This document shows, piece by piece, positions 30,013 through 36,948 of a DNA stretch of 45,418 nucleotides (position 1 is its first letter; each line of letters starts with the position of its first letter). Position numbers and translations under genes: made by a program. The notes beneath the pieces are model-generated. The model was not told the origin of the DNA, did not search any database, and saw only the letters and a program-made list of their open reading frames with translations. The DNA lies in contig DAOOOW010000007.1 of the NCBI GenBank assembly GCA_035387885.1, forward strand, positions 1-45,418, read 5' to 3'. This stretch comes from DAOOOW01 sp035387885. Its GTDB lineage: Bacteria; Patescibacteriota; Patescibacteriia; UBA2196.

Positions 30013-30282
30013 ATGCCTCAACAAAGATGTGATAAATGCGGTGAAATGGTAGATTGTAACAATTTACATCGCCATATTCCACTTGCGGATTTACGACAGA
30101 ACAATTCAATCAGCCGATATAAGAAAAAACGACTGCTTGATGAATTCTGCGGGTTCTTCTGCTTTAATTGTAGAAATGAGGGTGAAAAAAGATTTGGCAA
30201 AGATTTTTTTATAACCGAAAAAGAGTATAACGAAAGGAAAGATTATTTGGAAAGTATAAAAAACATGCACTTCACATGGTAA
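30013..30282 (+). CDS. Small zinc-finger-like orphan protein
   Basis: 89 residues from the ATG at 30013, 6 nt after GGAGGG. Possible metal ligands are CDKCGEMVDC, HRH, and a second set FCGFFCFNC. The C-terminal half is basic and charged (KRFGKDFFITEKEYNERKDY). One or two zinc sites are likely. No family recognised. It shares promoter, leader and terminator type with the frameshifted Cys-rich gene at 19218, although the proteins differ. Confidence 0.7.
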   Translation: MPQQRCDKCGEMVDCNNLHRHIPLADLRQNNSISRYKKKRLLDEFCGFFCFNCRNEGEKRFGKDFFITEKEYNERKDYLESIKNMHFTW

Positions 30283-30308
30283 TGGTAATTAATGGCAAAC
30301 GATCCTCA

Positions 30309-30346
30309 CCCCCGTTTCTGAAAATTTCAGGACGGGGATTTTTATT
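30309..30346 (+). terminator. Terminator of the 30013 cassette
   Basis: CCCCCG, inner TCTGAAA/TTTCAGG stem, CGGGG, ATTTTTATTTT. Same design as 19449 and 20325. Confidence 0.85.
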
Positions 30347-30371
30347 TTCCAAAAATTATTCCTAGTGTGTT

Positions 30372-30404
30372 TGTCATGCTGAACTTGTTTCAGCATCCCC
30401 AATC
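30372..30404 (+). repeat. Left boundary palindrome of GIY-YIG copy 1
   Basis: TGTCATGCTGAACTTGTTTC and following AGCATCCCCAATC: GCTGAAC/GTTTCAGC arms. It encodes the last residues (DWGC) and stop of the GIY-YIG protein. Confidence 0.75.
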
Positions 30405-30698
30405 TTTGGCTAAATCTTGAAAGTTTGGATTATTTTGTCTAACAAGATTAATCTTCCAGTCATGGTGCCAGTTCTTTAATTGTTTTTCTCTTTGGATAGC
30501 GTAATTAATATCTGGATAGTATTCATAATAAACTAATTTATTTAAATTGTATTGTTTACTAAAACCATCAAATAATTTATTTTTATGTTCATAAATTCTT
30601 CTTTCTAAATTGTTGGTAACGCCAATATACAATGTAGAACAATAGGAATTAGTGATAATATAGACATAATAGTTATATCTAAGAGTCTTGTTTATCAT
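30390..30698 (-). CDS. Small GIY-YIG nuclease-family protein, copy 1
   Basis: 102 residues from MINKTLRYNYYVYI (an upstream ATG at 30734 adds 12 residues encoded by the boundary palindrome). The GIY-YIG core is YYVYIITN, TLYIGVTNNLERRIYEHK and the later QREKQLKNWHHDWK, and the whole protein is just this domain. Stand-alone proteins of this size are common in CPR and other bacteria. A DNA-nicking role is plausible by family, but the biological role is unknown. Copy 2 at 32345 differs by only a few residues. Both are bounded by the same palindromes and flank korB in the same orientation. Confidence 0.88.
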   Translation of the reverse strand: MINKTLRYNYYVYIITNSYCSTLYIGVTNNLERRIYEHKNKLFDGFSKQYNLNKLVYYEYYPDINYAIQREKQLKNWHHDWKINLVRQNNPNFQDLAKDWGC

Positions 30699-30860
30699 TT
30701 TAGGAGAGATCCCGAAATAAATTCGGGATGACAAAAAATAAAATTATTTCTGGATTCCCAATCCGCCAGCCTGATTCTCGGGCGAGGCGGTCGGGAATGA
30801 CAAAAGAGAGATCCCTCGGCTTCGTCCCGTATTCTCGGGACTACACTCGGGATAAACTTT
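30699..30860 (+). repeat. Right boundary palindrome of GIY-YIG copy 1 and adjoining repeats
   Basis: GATCCCGAAATAAATTCGGG and ATGAC (30708-30732) form the boundary hairpin. Next come ATTCCCAATCCGCC...GGCGAGGCGGTCGGGAATGAC (about 30755-30800) and a CCCTCGG...CACTCGGGATAAA element to 30855, next to the korB stop. Confidence 0.8.
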
Positions 30861-30864
30861 GGTT

Positions 30865-31725
30865 TTATCTAAACTCCTTCAGCAATTCCACCTTATTAAA
30901 CATCACATTCTCATCTTTTGGTTTAACAGCTGGCGTATAATCTAACTTTTCTTCATAAACTGGTTTTTGAACTTGGTAAAAAACTCCAAGTGGAATTTTT
31001 TCTTTTTCTAAAGTTTTGTTTAAAGCGGTTTCTAAATTTGTCGCGTCATGATTTTCTAAATTATATATTCTTTCTTTATACCAAGCCACGGTTTGAGTTT
31101 TATTAAAAGTGACACATTGTTGCAAAACATCAACATGAGAAAAACCTGGATGCAAAATTGCTTGCTTAATTAATTCTGTTAATTGCTGAATTTCAAAAGC
31201 CACACCTCTGGCCACAAAAGTTGCGCCGGAAACCAAGGATAAAGCTAGTGGTTCAAGCGCTTGTTTAATTTCGCCGTCTGGGGTGGTTTTAGAAATCATA
31301 CCAAGATCTGAAGTTGGTGAAGCTTGACCAGTGGTTAGGGAAAATAATTTGTTGTTAGCCACAATTAAATTTATGTTGGCATTATAGCGCGCGGTATGAA
31401 TTAAGTGATTAGTGCCTTCGCCATATTGATCGCCATCTCCTGCCACAGCTAAAACAATTAAATCTTTGTTAGCAATTTTAGCACCTAAGGCCACGGGCAA
31501 AGCGCGACCATGCAAAGAATGAAAAGCATAACATTTAATAGTGGAAGCCATATTGCCCACGCAACCAATGCCATAAACAATAACGACTTTGTGCGGTGGA
31601 ATTTGTAATTCTGCCAATGCATTTTTAATAGCAGTCCAAATGCCAAAATCGCCACAACCCGGGCACCAGGTGGGTTGATATGGAGTGTTAAAAGATTGAG
31701 GAGTGATGTTTTGTTGACTTGACAT
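30865..31725 (-). CDS. korB: 2-oxoacid:ferredoxin oxidoreductase, beta subunit (TPP-binding)
   Basis: 286 residues. The thiamine-diphosphate domain shows PTWCPGCGDFGIWTAIKNAL, GIGCVGNMASTIKCYAFHSLHGRALPVA, the TPP motif VLAVAGDGDQYGEGTNHL and NINLIVANNKLFSLTTGQASPTS. With the alpha/gamma subunit (32703-34586) it oxidises a 2-oxoacid, probably pyruvate or 2-oxoglutarate, to acyl-CoA with reduced ferredoxin. In related genomes the two genes are adjacent. Here they are separated by about 1 kb holding a GIY-YIG gene and a plus-strand membrane operon. There is no Shine-Dalgarno site. Confidence 0.93.
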   Translation of the reverse strand: MSSQQNITPQSFNTPYQPTWCPGCGDFGIWTAIKNALAELQIPPHKVVIVYGIGCVGNMASTIKCYAFHSLHGRALPVALGAKIANKDLIVLAVAGDGDQYGEGTNHLIHTARYNANINLIVANNKLFSLTTGQASPTSDLGMISKTTPDGEIKQALEPLALSLVSGATFVARGVAFEIQQLTELIKQAILHPGFSHVDVLQQCVTFNKTQTVAWYKERIYNLENHDATNLETALNKTLEKEKIPLGVFYQVQKPVYEEKLDYTPAVKPKDENVMFNKVELLKEFR

Positions 31726-31742
31726 ATTTTTTAAATTATGAT
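31714..31742 (+). promoter_or_regulatory. Promoter of the 31800-32230 operon
   Basis: TTGACT 31714-31719, 17 bp, TATGAT 31737-31742. It overlaps the korB start codon on the other strand. Confidence 0.6.
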
Positions 31743-31799
31743 AGGTTTAATTATTAAAATTTAAATCATTGAAAACTCATAAAAGAGAGGGTTTGAATT

Positions 31800-31970
31800 A
31801 TGAATAAAGGTTACTGGAAATCGCTTTTAATCTTTGTTGGTGGCGGTTGTTTAATCGCCCTTGGGATTATAATCTCTGTATCTCTGAATTCACCATCGAA
31901 ATCACCATTGATTTTTATTGGCCTATTCGGAGTAGGTTTTTTATTAATTTTTGTAAGTTCCAGAAAATAA
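31800..31970 (+). CDS. Small two-helix membrane protein
   Basis: 56 residues: MNKGYWKSLLIFVGGGCLIA opens the first hydrophobic helix, then a short SPSKSP turn, then LIFIGLFGVGFLLIFV and a basic end (SSRK). GAGAGG lies 10 nt before the ATG. It is the first gene of a two-gene operon placed between korB and GIY-YIG copy 2. No family recognised. Confidence 0.6.
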   Translation: MNKGYWKSLLIFVGGGCLIALGIIISVSLNSPSKSPLIFIGLFGVGFLLIFVSSRK

Positions 31971-31993
31971 CTTTCCAAACAACGGAGGAAACA

Positions 31994-32230
31994 ATGAAAA
32001 AATCTTTGATCTATAATTTTTTGTATGTCTTGGCCATCGCCATTATCATTCCTGTTGGGATGGAAAACCACATTTTTTTTCTAGCCGGCGTGGCACTGGG
32101 AGCCATTGATGTGGTGGTGATCAAAAATAGATATCCCAACGGTTTAAGTTTAATGGCCAAAATGAGTATCGGTTTTGATTTCATTTTGGTTGTGATCACC
32201 GGAATGTTGGCAGCTTTCAGATTTTGGTGA
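31994..32230 (+). CDS. Small three-helix membrane protein
   Basis: 78 residues, start fixed by CGGAGG 6 nt upstream. Hydrophobic segments are about 7-21, 26-42 and 56-74, with the loop KNRYPNG between the second and third. It ends in a UUCG-capped terminator. Function unknown; its tight linkage to the preceding small membrane gene suggests a two-component membrane complex. Confidence 0.65.
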   Translation: MKKSLIYNFLYVLAIAIIIPVGMENHIFFLAGVALGAIDVVVIKNRYPNGLSLMAKMSIGFDFILVVITGMLAAFRFW

Positions 32231-32246
32231 AATATTTTTTCACCTT

Positions 32247-32275
32247 ACCCCGAACTTCGGTTCGGGGTTTTTATT
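32247..32275 (+). terminator. Terminator of the 31800-32230 operon
   Basis: ACCCCGAAC, TTCG tetraloop, GTTCGGGGT, then TTTTATTTT. Confidence 0.92.
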
Positions 32276-32302
32276 TTGGTTTTTGTTTTTTTATTATGTG
32301 TT

Positions 32303-32358
32303 TGTCATGCTGGCTTAAATTGCCACTGGCAATTTCTCGCTGTTTCAGCATCTCCAAT
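32303..32358 (+). repeat. Left boundary repeat of GIY-YIG copy 2
   Basis: TGTCATGCTG, an inserted GCCACTGGCAATT segment, then CGCTGTTTCAGCATC. The same boundary as copy 1 (30372-30404) with an additional small palindrome inside it. Confidence 0.7.
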
Positions 32359-32653
32359 CTTTGGCTAAATCCTGAAAATTAGAATTACTTTGTCTAATAA
32401 GATTAAGCTTCCAGTCATGGTGCCAATTCTTTAACTGTTTTTCTCTTTGGATAGCATAATTAATATCAGAATAATATTCATAATAGACCAGTTTGTCTAA
32501 ATTATATTTTTTACTAAAACCTTCTATTAATTTATTTTTATGTTCATAAATTCTTCTTTCTAAATTATTAGTTACTCCAATATATAAAGTGGAACAATAG
32601 GAATTGGTGATAATATAGACATAATAGTTGTATCTAAGAGTCTTGTTTATCAT
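32345..32653 (-). CDS. Small GIY-YIG nuclease-family protein, copy 2
   Basis: 102 residues from MINKTLRYNYYVYI (an upstream ATG at 32689 is possible). It is nearly identical to copy 1 (30390-30698), with changes such as IEGFSKKYNLDK for FDGFSKQYNLNK. The GIY-YIG, R and N/E positions of the family core are intact, so it is probably active. It sits between korA and the plus-strand membrane operon. It is flanked by the same boundary repeats as copy 1 and points the same way. Confidence 0.88.
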   Translation of the reverse strand: MINKTLRYNYYVYIITNSYCSTLYIGVTNNLERRIYEHKNKLIEGFSKKYNLDKLVYYEYYSDINYAIQREKQLKNWHHDWKLNLIRQSNSNFQDLAKDWRC

Positions 32654-32690
32654 TTTTAGAGAGATCCCGAAACAAGTTCGGGATGACAAA
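32654..32690 (+). repeat. Right boundary palindrome of GIY-YIG copy 2
   Basis: GATCCCGAAACAAGTTCGGG followed by ATGACAAA (about 32662-32690): the same hairpin as at 30708, directly before the korA stop. Confidence 0.8.
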
Positions 32691-32702
32691 AAACATTATT
32701 TA

Positions 32703-34586
32703 TTAGACATTAGAAATTCCTCGAAGGATTTCTTCTTTCCAAAACGGCCGGCCATCATATTTTAAAAGTTTAGCTTTAATTTCAATACCAGTTTCTTGGC
32801 AAATTAATTGACCTAATTGACCTTGAAAATTATTTTCCACTAAAACTAATTTTTTGAATTTATTTAAATATTCTTTTAATCCCAAAGGTAATGGATAAAT
32901 ATGGGAGAAATGTAAAACATTAATTTTACCAGGAGCCACGGGATCCTTCGTCCCGTATTCTCGGGACTCAGGATGACATACCTTTAGGGCATCCAAACAT
33001 GGCCCAAGCATTGAACCCCAACAAACCAAAGTAATGTCAGCATCGGCCTCGCCATACAAAGTTGGCAAAGTAATTTCTTTTTTTAATTCAGTTAATTTTT
33101 TCATTCTTTTTTCCACCATTCTTTTGCGCACATCACTTAATTCACTCGATAATCCTGTTTCATCGTGTTCATCAGAATTGCAAACATATTCGCCACACCT
33201 TAAACCATTTTCATGATGTTCCATTGAGGTGCACATATATTCGCCGCCATCAACACCTGGAATTGTTCGCCAGCTTACACCATCATTTTCTGTTTTATAT
33301 CTTTGGTATTCTCCCTCAATTTCTTTATTACTTAATTTCTCAGTTTCTAATATAATTTTTCCGCGATTAATTGGTTCATAATTATCAAAAATATTTTCAG
33401 GAACTGTATAAAAACTTTCACCTAAAAATTTATCAGAGACAATGAATGCCGGGATTTGATATTTATCAGCGAGATCAAAAGCTTTTTTAGTTAATTCGAA
33501 TGCTTCACCAGCAGTACCGGGCGCTAAAACCAATCGAGGAAATTCTCCATGACCAGCGTCAATAATAAATTTTAAATCACCTTGTTCTGTCCAAGTCGGT
33601 AAACCAGTGGCAGGGCCTGGGCGCATAACTTCAAAAATTACCAAAGGTAATTCCACCTGACCAGCTAAAGACAAACCTTCAGCCATTAAAGCAAAACCTC
33701 CGCCAGATGTGCCAGTAGCAGATCTAGCCCCAGCAAAAGAAGCGCCAATGGCCGCATGAATAGCCGCGATTTCATCTTCACTTTGATGAACTTCTAAATT
33801 TGTTTCATGTTGTTTGGCTTTTAAAAAATGCAAAATTTCTGTGGCTGGTGTCATGGGATAAGCAGAATAAAATTGACAGCCAGCAGCAATGGCACCCAAA
33901 GCACAAGCATGATTGCCAGTCATTAAAAGATTAACATTTTTCTTTTCCGGCTCTTTATTTAAATACACACTCAAACTATTTACTCTATTTTCTCTAACCC
34001 ATTCATAACCACCAACTAAAACCTGTTTATTTTTTTCCAAAGCCTCGCCCTTATGACCAAAAGTTTCTTCTAAAATTTCATTTAATATTTCTATTGGCCG
34101 ATCCAAAATACCCAATAAAACCCCCAAAGCCACAGTATTTTTCATTAATTCTCCACCAGCATTTTTGGCTATATCCATTAGGGGTGCTTTTACAATTTTA
34201 TCTTCCCGAAAATCCGCCAGCTGGCGGACGGGATCAAGTTCAACTTTTTCATCACAAATTATTGTGGCATCATTATTTAAATTGTTTAATTCTTTGTTTA
34301 AAGCTTCTTCGTTTAGAGCAATTAAGATATCACATTTCTCGGAGGCGGAGTTCACACCTCCCAAAGTTTCATGGGATCCTTCGGCATGTCCCTTCGGGAC
34401 TCGCTCAGGATGGATTTGGCAAGCCAAATCCACCTGAAAAGTATTATGCCCACCACGAATTAAAGACGGATATTCAGTATAAGTAAAAACATGGTACCCA
34501 GATCTTAAAAAATATTTAGAAAGTATGAGTCCGGTAACTTTAATACCAAAGCCAGCTGGACCAACGATTTTGATAGAGTAAAACAT
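32703..34586 (-). CDS. korA: 2-oxoacid:ferredoxin oxidoreductase, fused gamma-alpha subunit
   Basis: 627 residues. Residues 1-200 form the gamma domain (VGPAGFGIKVTGLILSKYF, YPSLIRGGHNTFQV). Residues from about 218 form the alpha pyrimidine-binding domain (GNHACALGAIAAGCQFYSAY, PMTPATEILHFL, GASFAGARSATGTSGGGFAL, ETGI...). It pairs with korB. Three in-frame repeat insertions are visible: PKGHAEGSHETLGGVNSASE after residue 60, DPVRQLADFRED near 115, and SREYGTKDPVAPGK near 555. A 17-residue tandem duplication (GGEYMCTSMEHHENGLR / CGEYVCNSDEHDETGLS) covers the family HDE-G segment. Despite this the frame is open throughout. Confidence 0.93.
   Translation of the reverse strand: MFYSIKIVGPAGFGIKVTGLILSKYFLRSGYHVFTYTEYPSLIRGGHNTFQVDLACQIHPERVPKGHAEGSHETLGGVNSASEKCDILIALNEEALNKELNNLNNDATIICDEKVELDPVRQLADFREDKIVKAPLMDIAKNAGGELMKNTVALGVLLGILDRPIEILNEILEETFGHKGEALEKNKQVLVGGYEWVRENRVNSLSVYLNKEPEKKNVNLLMTGNHACALGAIAAGCQFYSAYPMTPATEILHFLKAKQHETNLEVHQSEDEIAAIHAAIGASFAGARSATGTSGGGFALMAEGLSLAGQVELPLVIFEVMRPGPATGLPTWTEQGDLKFIIDAGHGEFPRLVLAPGTAGEAFELTKKAFDLADKYQIPAFIVSDKFLGESFYTVPENIFDNYEPINRGKIILETEKLSNKEIEGEYQRYKTENDGVSWRTIPGVDGGEYMCTSMEHHENGLRCGEYVCNSDEHDETGLSSELSDVRKRMVEKRMKKLTELKKEITLPTLYGEADADITLVCWGSMLGPCLDALKVCHPESREYGTKDPVAPGKINVLHFSHIYPLPLGLKEYLNKFKKLVLVENNFQGQLGQLICQETGIEIKAKLLKYDGRPFWKEEILRGISNV
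34206..34232 (+). repeat. TCCGCCAGCTGGCGGA palindrome inside korA
   Basis: A perfect 16-bp palindrome (34213-34228) within flanking CCCG/CGGG, translated in frame as part of DPVRQLADF. Confidence 0.85.
34340..34418 (+). repeat. GGATCCTTCGG...CTCAGGATGG element inside korA
   Basis: GGATCCTTCGGCATG, TCCCTTCGGGACTCG and CTCAGGATGG form nested hairpins of the family seen at 21108 and 32940-32978. Translated in frame near the korA N-terminus. Confidence 0.75.
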
Positions 34587-34627
34587 ATAGACACAGATGA
34601 AAAACAGATCCTCACTGATTCACAGAT

Positions 34628-35047
34628 CTATCTTTCTTTAATTAATGACATAAAATTTTTTCGATCATTGGTATAAATAAATCTTTTCGGCTCAAAACTC
34701 TGTTCACCAAAATTAACTAAATAGGCAATTTCATATTTTGAAGTTTTTAAATATTCTATTGTCTGTTTATAAAATTTTATGTAATCAAATTCTTTAGCCT
34801 TAATTTCAACAATAATCTTATCTTCAACAAGAAAATCGGGCACATAAATAGCAATAATTTTTCCTGTATCAACTGAATAAACTTCAATTTTTGGTTCTGA
34901 AACGTATTTTATACCTTTAAAATAAAAATGTTCTGCTAATGTTCGATGATATACTCGTTCACTGTGATCAGATCCATATTTGTTTCTGACATCATAAAAA
35001 CAACCGACAATATTATAACTTAATTCTTTTTCTAAAAAATTATCCAT
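34628..35047 (-). CDS. GxxExxY protein (PD-(D/E)XK nuclease-like)
   Basis: 139 residues from MDNFLEKELSYNIVGCFYDV; an ATG at 35074 would add nine. The name-giving segment appears as NKYGSDHSERVYHRTLAEHF, with serine in place of the usual glycine. It is followed by PEIEV-like strands and the nuclease-like core VPDFLVEDKIIVEIKAKEF (D, E-x-K). GxxExxY proteins are stand-alone, of unknown function and often repeat-linked. Here both flanks carry ATCTGTG-type repeats (34587-34627 and 35092-35148), and the same repeat occurs in frame in the neighbouring ackA. Confidence 0.88.
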   Translation of the reverse strand: MDNFLEKELSYNIVGCFYDVRNKYGSDHSERVYHRTLAEHFYFKGIKYVSEPKIEVYSVDTGKIIAIYVPDFLVEDKIIVEIKAKEFDYIKFYKQTIEYLKTSKYEIAYLVNFGEQSFEPKRFIYTNDRKNFMSLIKER

Positions 35048-35091
35048 AAAATATCTGTAAAAAATTATAGACAATTAGCGTAAACATGTTT

Positions 35092-35148
35092 TTTAAAATC
35101 TGTGCATCTGTATAAATCTGTAATTAATTTGTGAGGATCTGTTTAACT
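35092..35148 (+). repeat. ATCTGTG short-period repeat
   Basis: AATCTGTGCATCTGTATAAA then TCTGTAATTAATTTGTGAGG and ATCTG. The inverted counterpart is at 34587-34627 (CACAGATGAAAAACAGATCC). It runs into the 3' end of ackA. Confidence 0.75.
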
Positions 35149-36200
35149 TCCCTAGCGATTTCCAATTCTTCATGCGGTTCCACCACAATTATTTTTATCC
35201 CCTTAAGCAAATTCATCTTAGCACATATTTTTTCTCTTGTCAGAGGATCGCCAGCGCCGATTTTGCCTGTAAAAACAATGGCGTCAACTTCATCTAAAAG
35301 TGCTGCGTAAGCGCCCAGATATTTTTTAATCCGATTAGTAAACATTTCAAAAGCCAATACTGCTTTGGTTTCCTTTCTCTCTACCGCTTCTAATAATTCT
35401 AAATAATCATTATAGCCAGAAATGCCTTTTATTCCCGATTCATTATTTAAAATATTTTTTACTTTATCAATAGCCATCTGTGCATCTGTGTTTATCTGTA
35501 TTTCATCTGTGAGCATTTGTAATATTATTCCTGGATCAATGTCCCCACTTCTAGTCTGCATCATTAAACCTTCCATTGGCGTTAAACCCATGGAAGTATC
35601 AATGGGCTCCCCTTTTTTAATAGCTGTAATGGAACAACCACCACCAAGATGGATGGTAATTAAATTACAAGTTTGAAAATCTTTTTTGATTTTTCTAGCT
35701 GCTTCTTCACCAGCAAATTTATGAGAAATACCATGAAAACCAAATTTATGAATTCCACTTTCATAATATTTATAGGGCAAAGGATAAATTTTAGCACTTA
35801 AAGGCAAATCTTTAAAAAAAGCTGTGTCAAAAACTGCGTAATTTTCTGCCTCAGGTAAATATTTTAAACATGTTTTAATGCCGGCAATATTAGCTGGATT
35901 ATGCAAGGGTGCTAAATGATTTAATTGTTCTAATTCATACAAATCTTTCTCCTTAATTCTTTGAGGTGCAAAATATTGATCACCACCATGAACAAATCTG
36001 TGAGCTACAAATTTAATAGCTGGAATATCGCCGACTTCACGCAAAATTTCTCGAAAAATTTTATCAACTGCTTCTTGAAAATCATTAGGGAGAATAGACT
36101 GAATTTTAAAATTACCAGATTTTAAAGACTCCAAACCATCCGAATCAAAAAGTTCGTATTTAAAAGAAGTGGAACCAAGATTTAAGACGAGAATGTTCAT
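35124..36200 (-). CDS. ackA: Acetate kinase
   Basis: 358 residues, somewhat shorter than the usual 395-400. Motifs are ILVLNLGSTSFKYELF, HRFVHGGDQYF, FDTAFFKDLP, FHGISHKFAGEEA, LITIHLGGGCSITAI, DTSMGLTPMEGLMMQTRSGD and FTGKIGAGDPLTREKI. It converts acetyl phosphate and ADP to acetate and ATP. An in-frame ATCTGTG repeat encodes LTDEIQINTDAQMAIDKV in the middle. Together with korAB and pduL it completes a pyruvate-to-acetate route yielding ATP. TATAAT ends 7 nt before the ATG. Confidence 0.95.
   Translation of the reverse strand: MNILVLNLGSTSFKYELFDSDGLESLKSGNFKIQSILPNDFQEAVDKIFREILREVGDIPAIKFVAHRFVHGGDQYFAPQRIKEKDLYELEQLNHLAPLHNPANIAGIKTCLKYLPEAENYAVFDTAFFKDLPLSAKIYPLPYKYYESGIHKFGFHGISHKFAGEEAARKIKKDFQTCNLITIHLGGGCSITAIKKGEPIDTSMGLTPMEGLMMQTRSGDIDPGIILQMLTDEIQINTDAQMAIDKVKNILNNESGIKGISGYNDYLELLEAVERKETKAVLAFEMFTNRIKKYLGAYAALLDEVDAIVFTGKIGAGDPLTREKICAKMNLLKGIKIIVVEPHEELEIAREVKQILTN
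35478..35517 (+). repeat. ATCTGTG repeat inside ackA
   Basis: CATCTGTGCATCTGTGTTTA then TCTGTATTTCATCTGTGAGC: the repeat that bounds the GxxExxY gene 430 bp away, here translated in frame. Confidence 0.85.
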
Positions 36201-36207
36201 AAAAAAT

Positions 36208-36213
36208 ATTATA
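36208..36213 (-). promoter_or_regulatory. -10 box of ackA, leaderless geometry
   Basis: A perfect TATAAT on the minus strand ending 7 nt before the ATG at 36200. The -35 region is occupied by a dispersed repeat and shows no clear hexamer. Confidence 0.5.
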
Positions 36214-36220
36214 TTCTGTT

Positions 36221-36354
36221 GTCATCCCCGCCGGCCATGCCGATTAGGCAGGTAGAGCGGGGATCCCGTGGATATATAAACCTACACTTTTTTCTTCAAT
36301 TGCTGGGATTCCCGATTCGCCCGCCTGATTCTCGGCGAGGCGGTCGGGAATGAC
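36221..36354 (+). repeat. 134-bp inverted-repeat element between pduL and ackA
   Basis: Starts GTCATCCCCGCC and ends GGCGGTCGGGAATGAC. Inside are GCCGGCCATGCCGATTAGGC and CCCGATTCGCCCGCC...GGCGAGGCGGTCGGG hairpins. Same family ends as 18028 and 22700. Confidence 0.8.
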
Positions 36355-36363
36355 AAAATGGTT

Positions 36364-36939
36364 TTATTGAATTAAATAACCTACCCCACAAACCCTTCCG
36401 AGTCCACAGGCATTAGCTTCATCAGTATCAATGTGACAGGACAATTTAAAATCAGCGCCAATCCGCACAATAATATTTTTAAAAATTAATCCACGCATAC
36501 CCAAAACTTCTACTGTAGCTTGACCGCCATTTTTAAGACCATATTTTTTAGCTTCAAGTGGTGAACAATGAATATGCCTTTCAGCAATGATGGCTTTAAC
36601 TTTAGTTTTACCTTTTGGTCCTTTGATTTCTAAATAACTTTTGACTTGCTCTAATTTACCAGAAATAACCACCGGGACGTCAATACCCAATCTAATAGCA
36701 TCAGTCATGGATAGTTCAATTTGACTTTCATTTCTTGCTGGACCTAAAATTCTTAAACCAGTAATACTATTTTTTGGTTTAACCAATTCTACTTCTTCAC
36801 GTGCTGCGAATTCACCCGGTTGTGATAAATCTTTAATTTTATGCAACTGATAATTCTTGCCAAAAAGTTTATCTAAATCTTTTTGACTTAAATGAACATG
36901 CCTAGCGGAAACTTCGACTGGAATCTTTATTTTTTTCAT
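36364..36939 (-). CDS. pduL: Phosphate propanoyltransferase / phosphotransacetylase, PduL type
   Basis: 191 residues. PduL signatures are PVEVSARHVHLSQKDLDKLF, GEFAAREEVELV, GLRILGPARNESQIELSMTD and AIIAERHIHCSPLEAKKYGL, ending DTDEANACGLGRVCGVGYLI. The zinc-binding histidines are in RHVHL and RHIHC. It interconverts acyl-CoA and acyl phosphate, and here probably makes acetyl phosphate for AckA. No microcompartment genes are present, and the short N-terminus lacks an encapsulation peptide, so a free housekeeping enzyme is likely. The start lies 9 bp after the hydrolase stop. Confidence 0.95.
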   Translation of the reverse strand: MKKIKIPVEVSARHVHLSQKDLDKLFGKNYQLHKIKDLSQPGEFAAREEVELVKPKNSITGLRILGPARNESQIELSMTDAIRLGIDVPVVISGKLEQVKSYLEIKGPKGKTKVKAIIAERHIHCSPLEAKKYGLKNGGQATVEVLGMRGLIFKNIIVRIGADFKLSCHIDTDEANACGLGRVCGVGYLIQ

Positions 36940-36948
36940 ATGTTTATT

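Noticed and set aside
30390..32653. GIY-YIG genes as homing endonucleases inside introns
   Set aside because: They lie between genes, not inside a split gene, and no intron-like structure surrounds them.
30865..32702. korB as cargo of a proven composite transposon
   Set aside because: The flanking GIY-YIG units are suggestive, but korB is a core gene whose partner korA lies outside, and no target-site duplication was found; kept only as a resemblance.
36364..36939. PduL as part of a bacterial microcompartment
   Set aside because: No shell protein genes and no N-terminal encapsulation helix.
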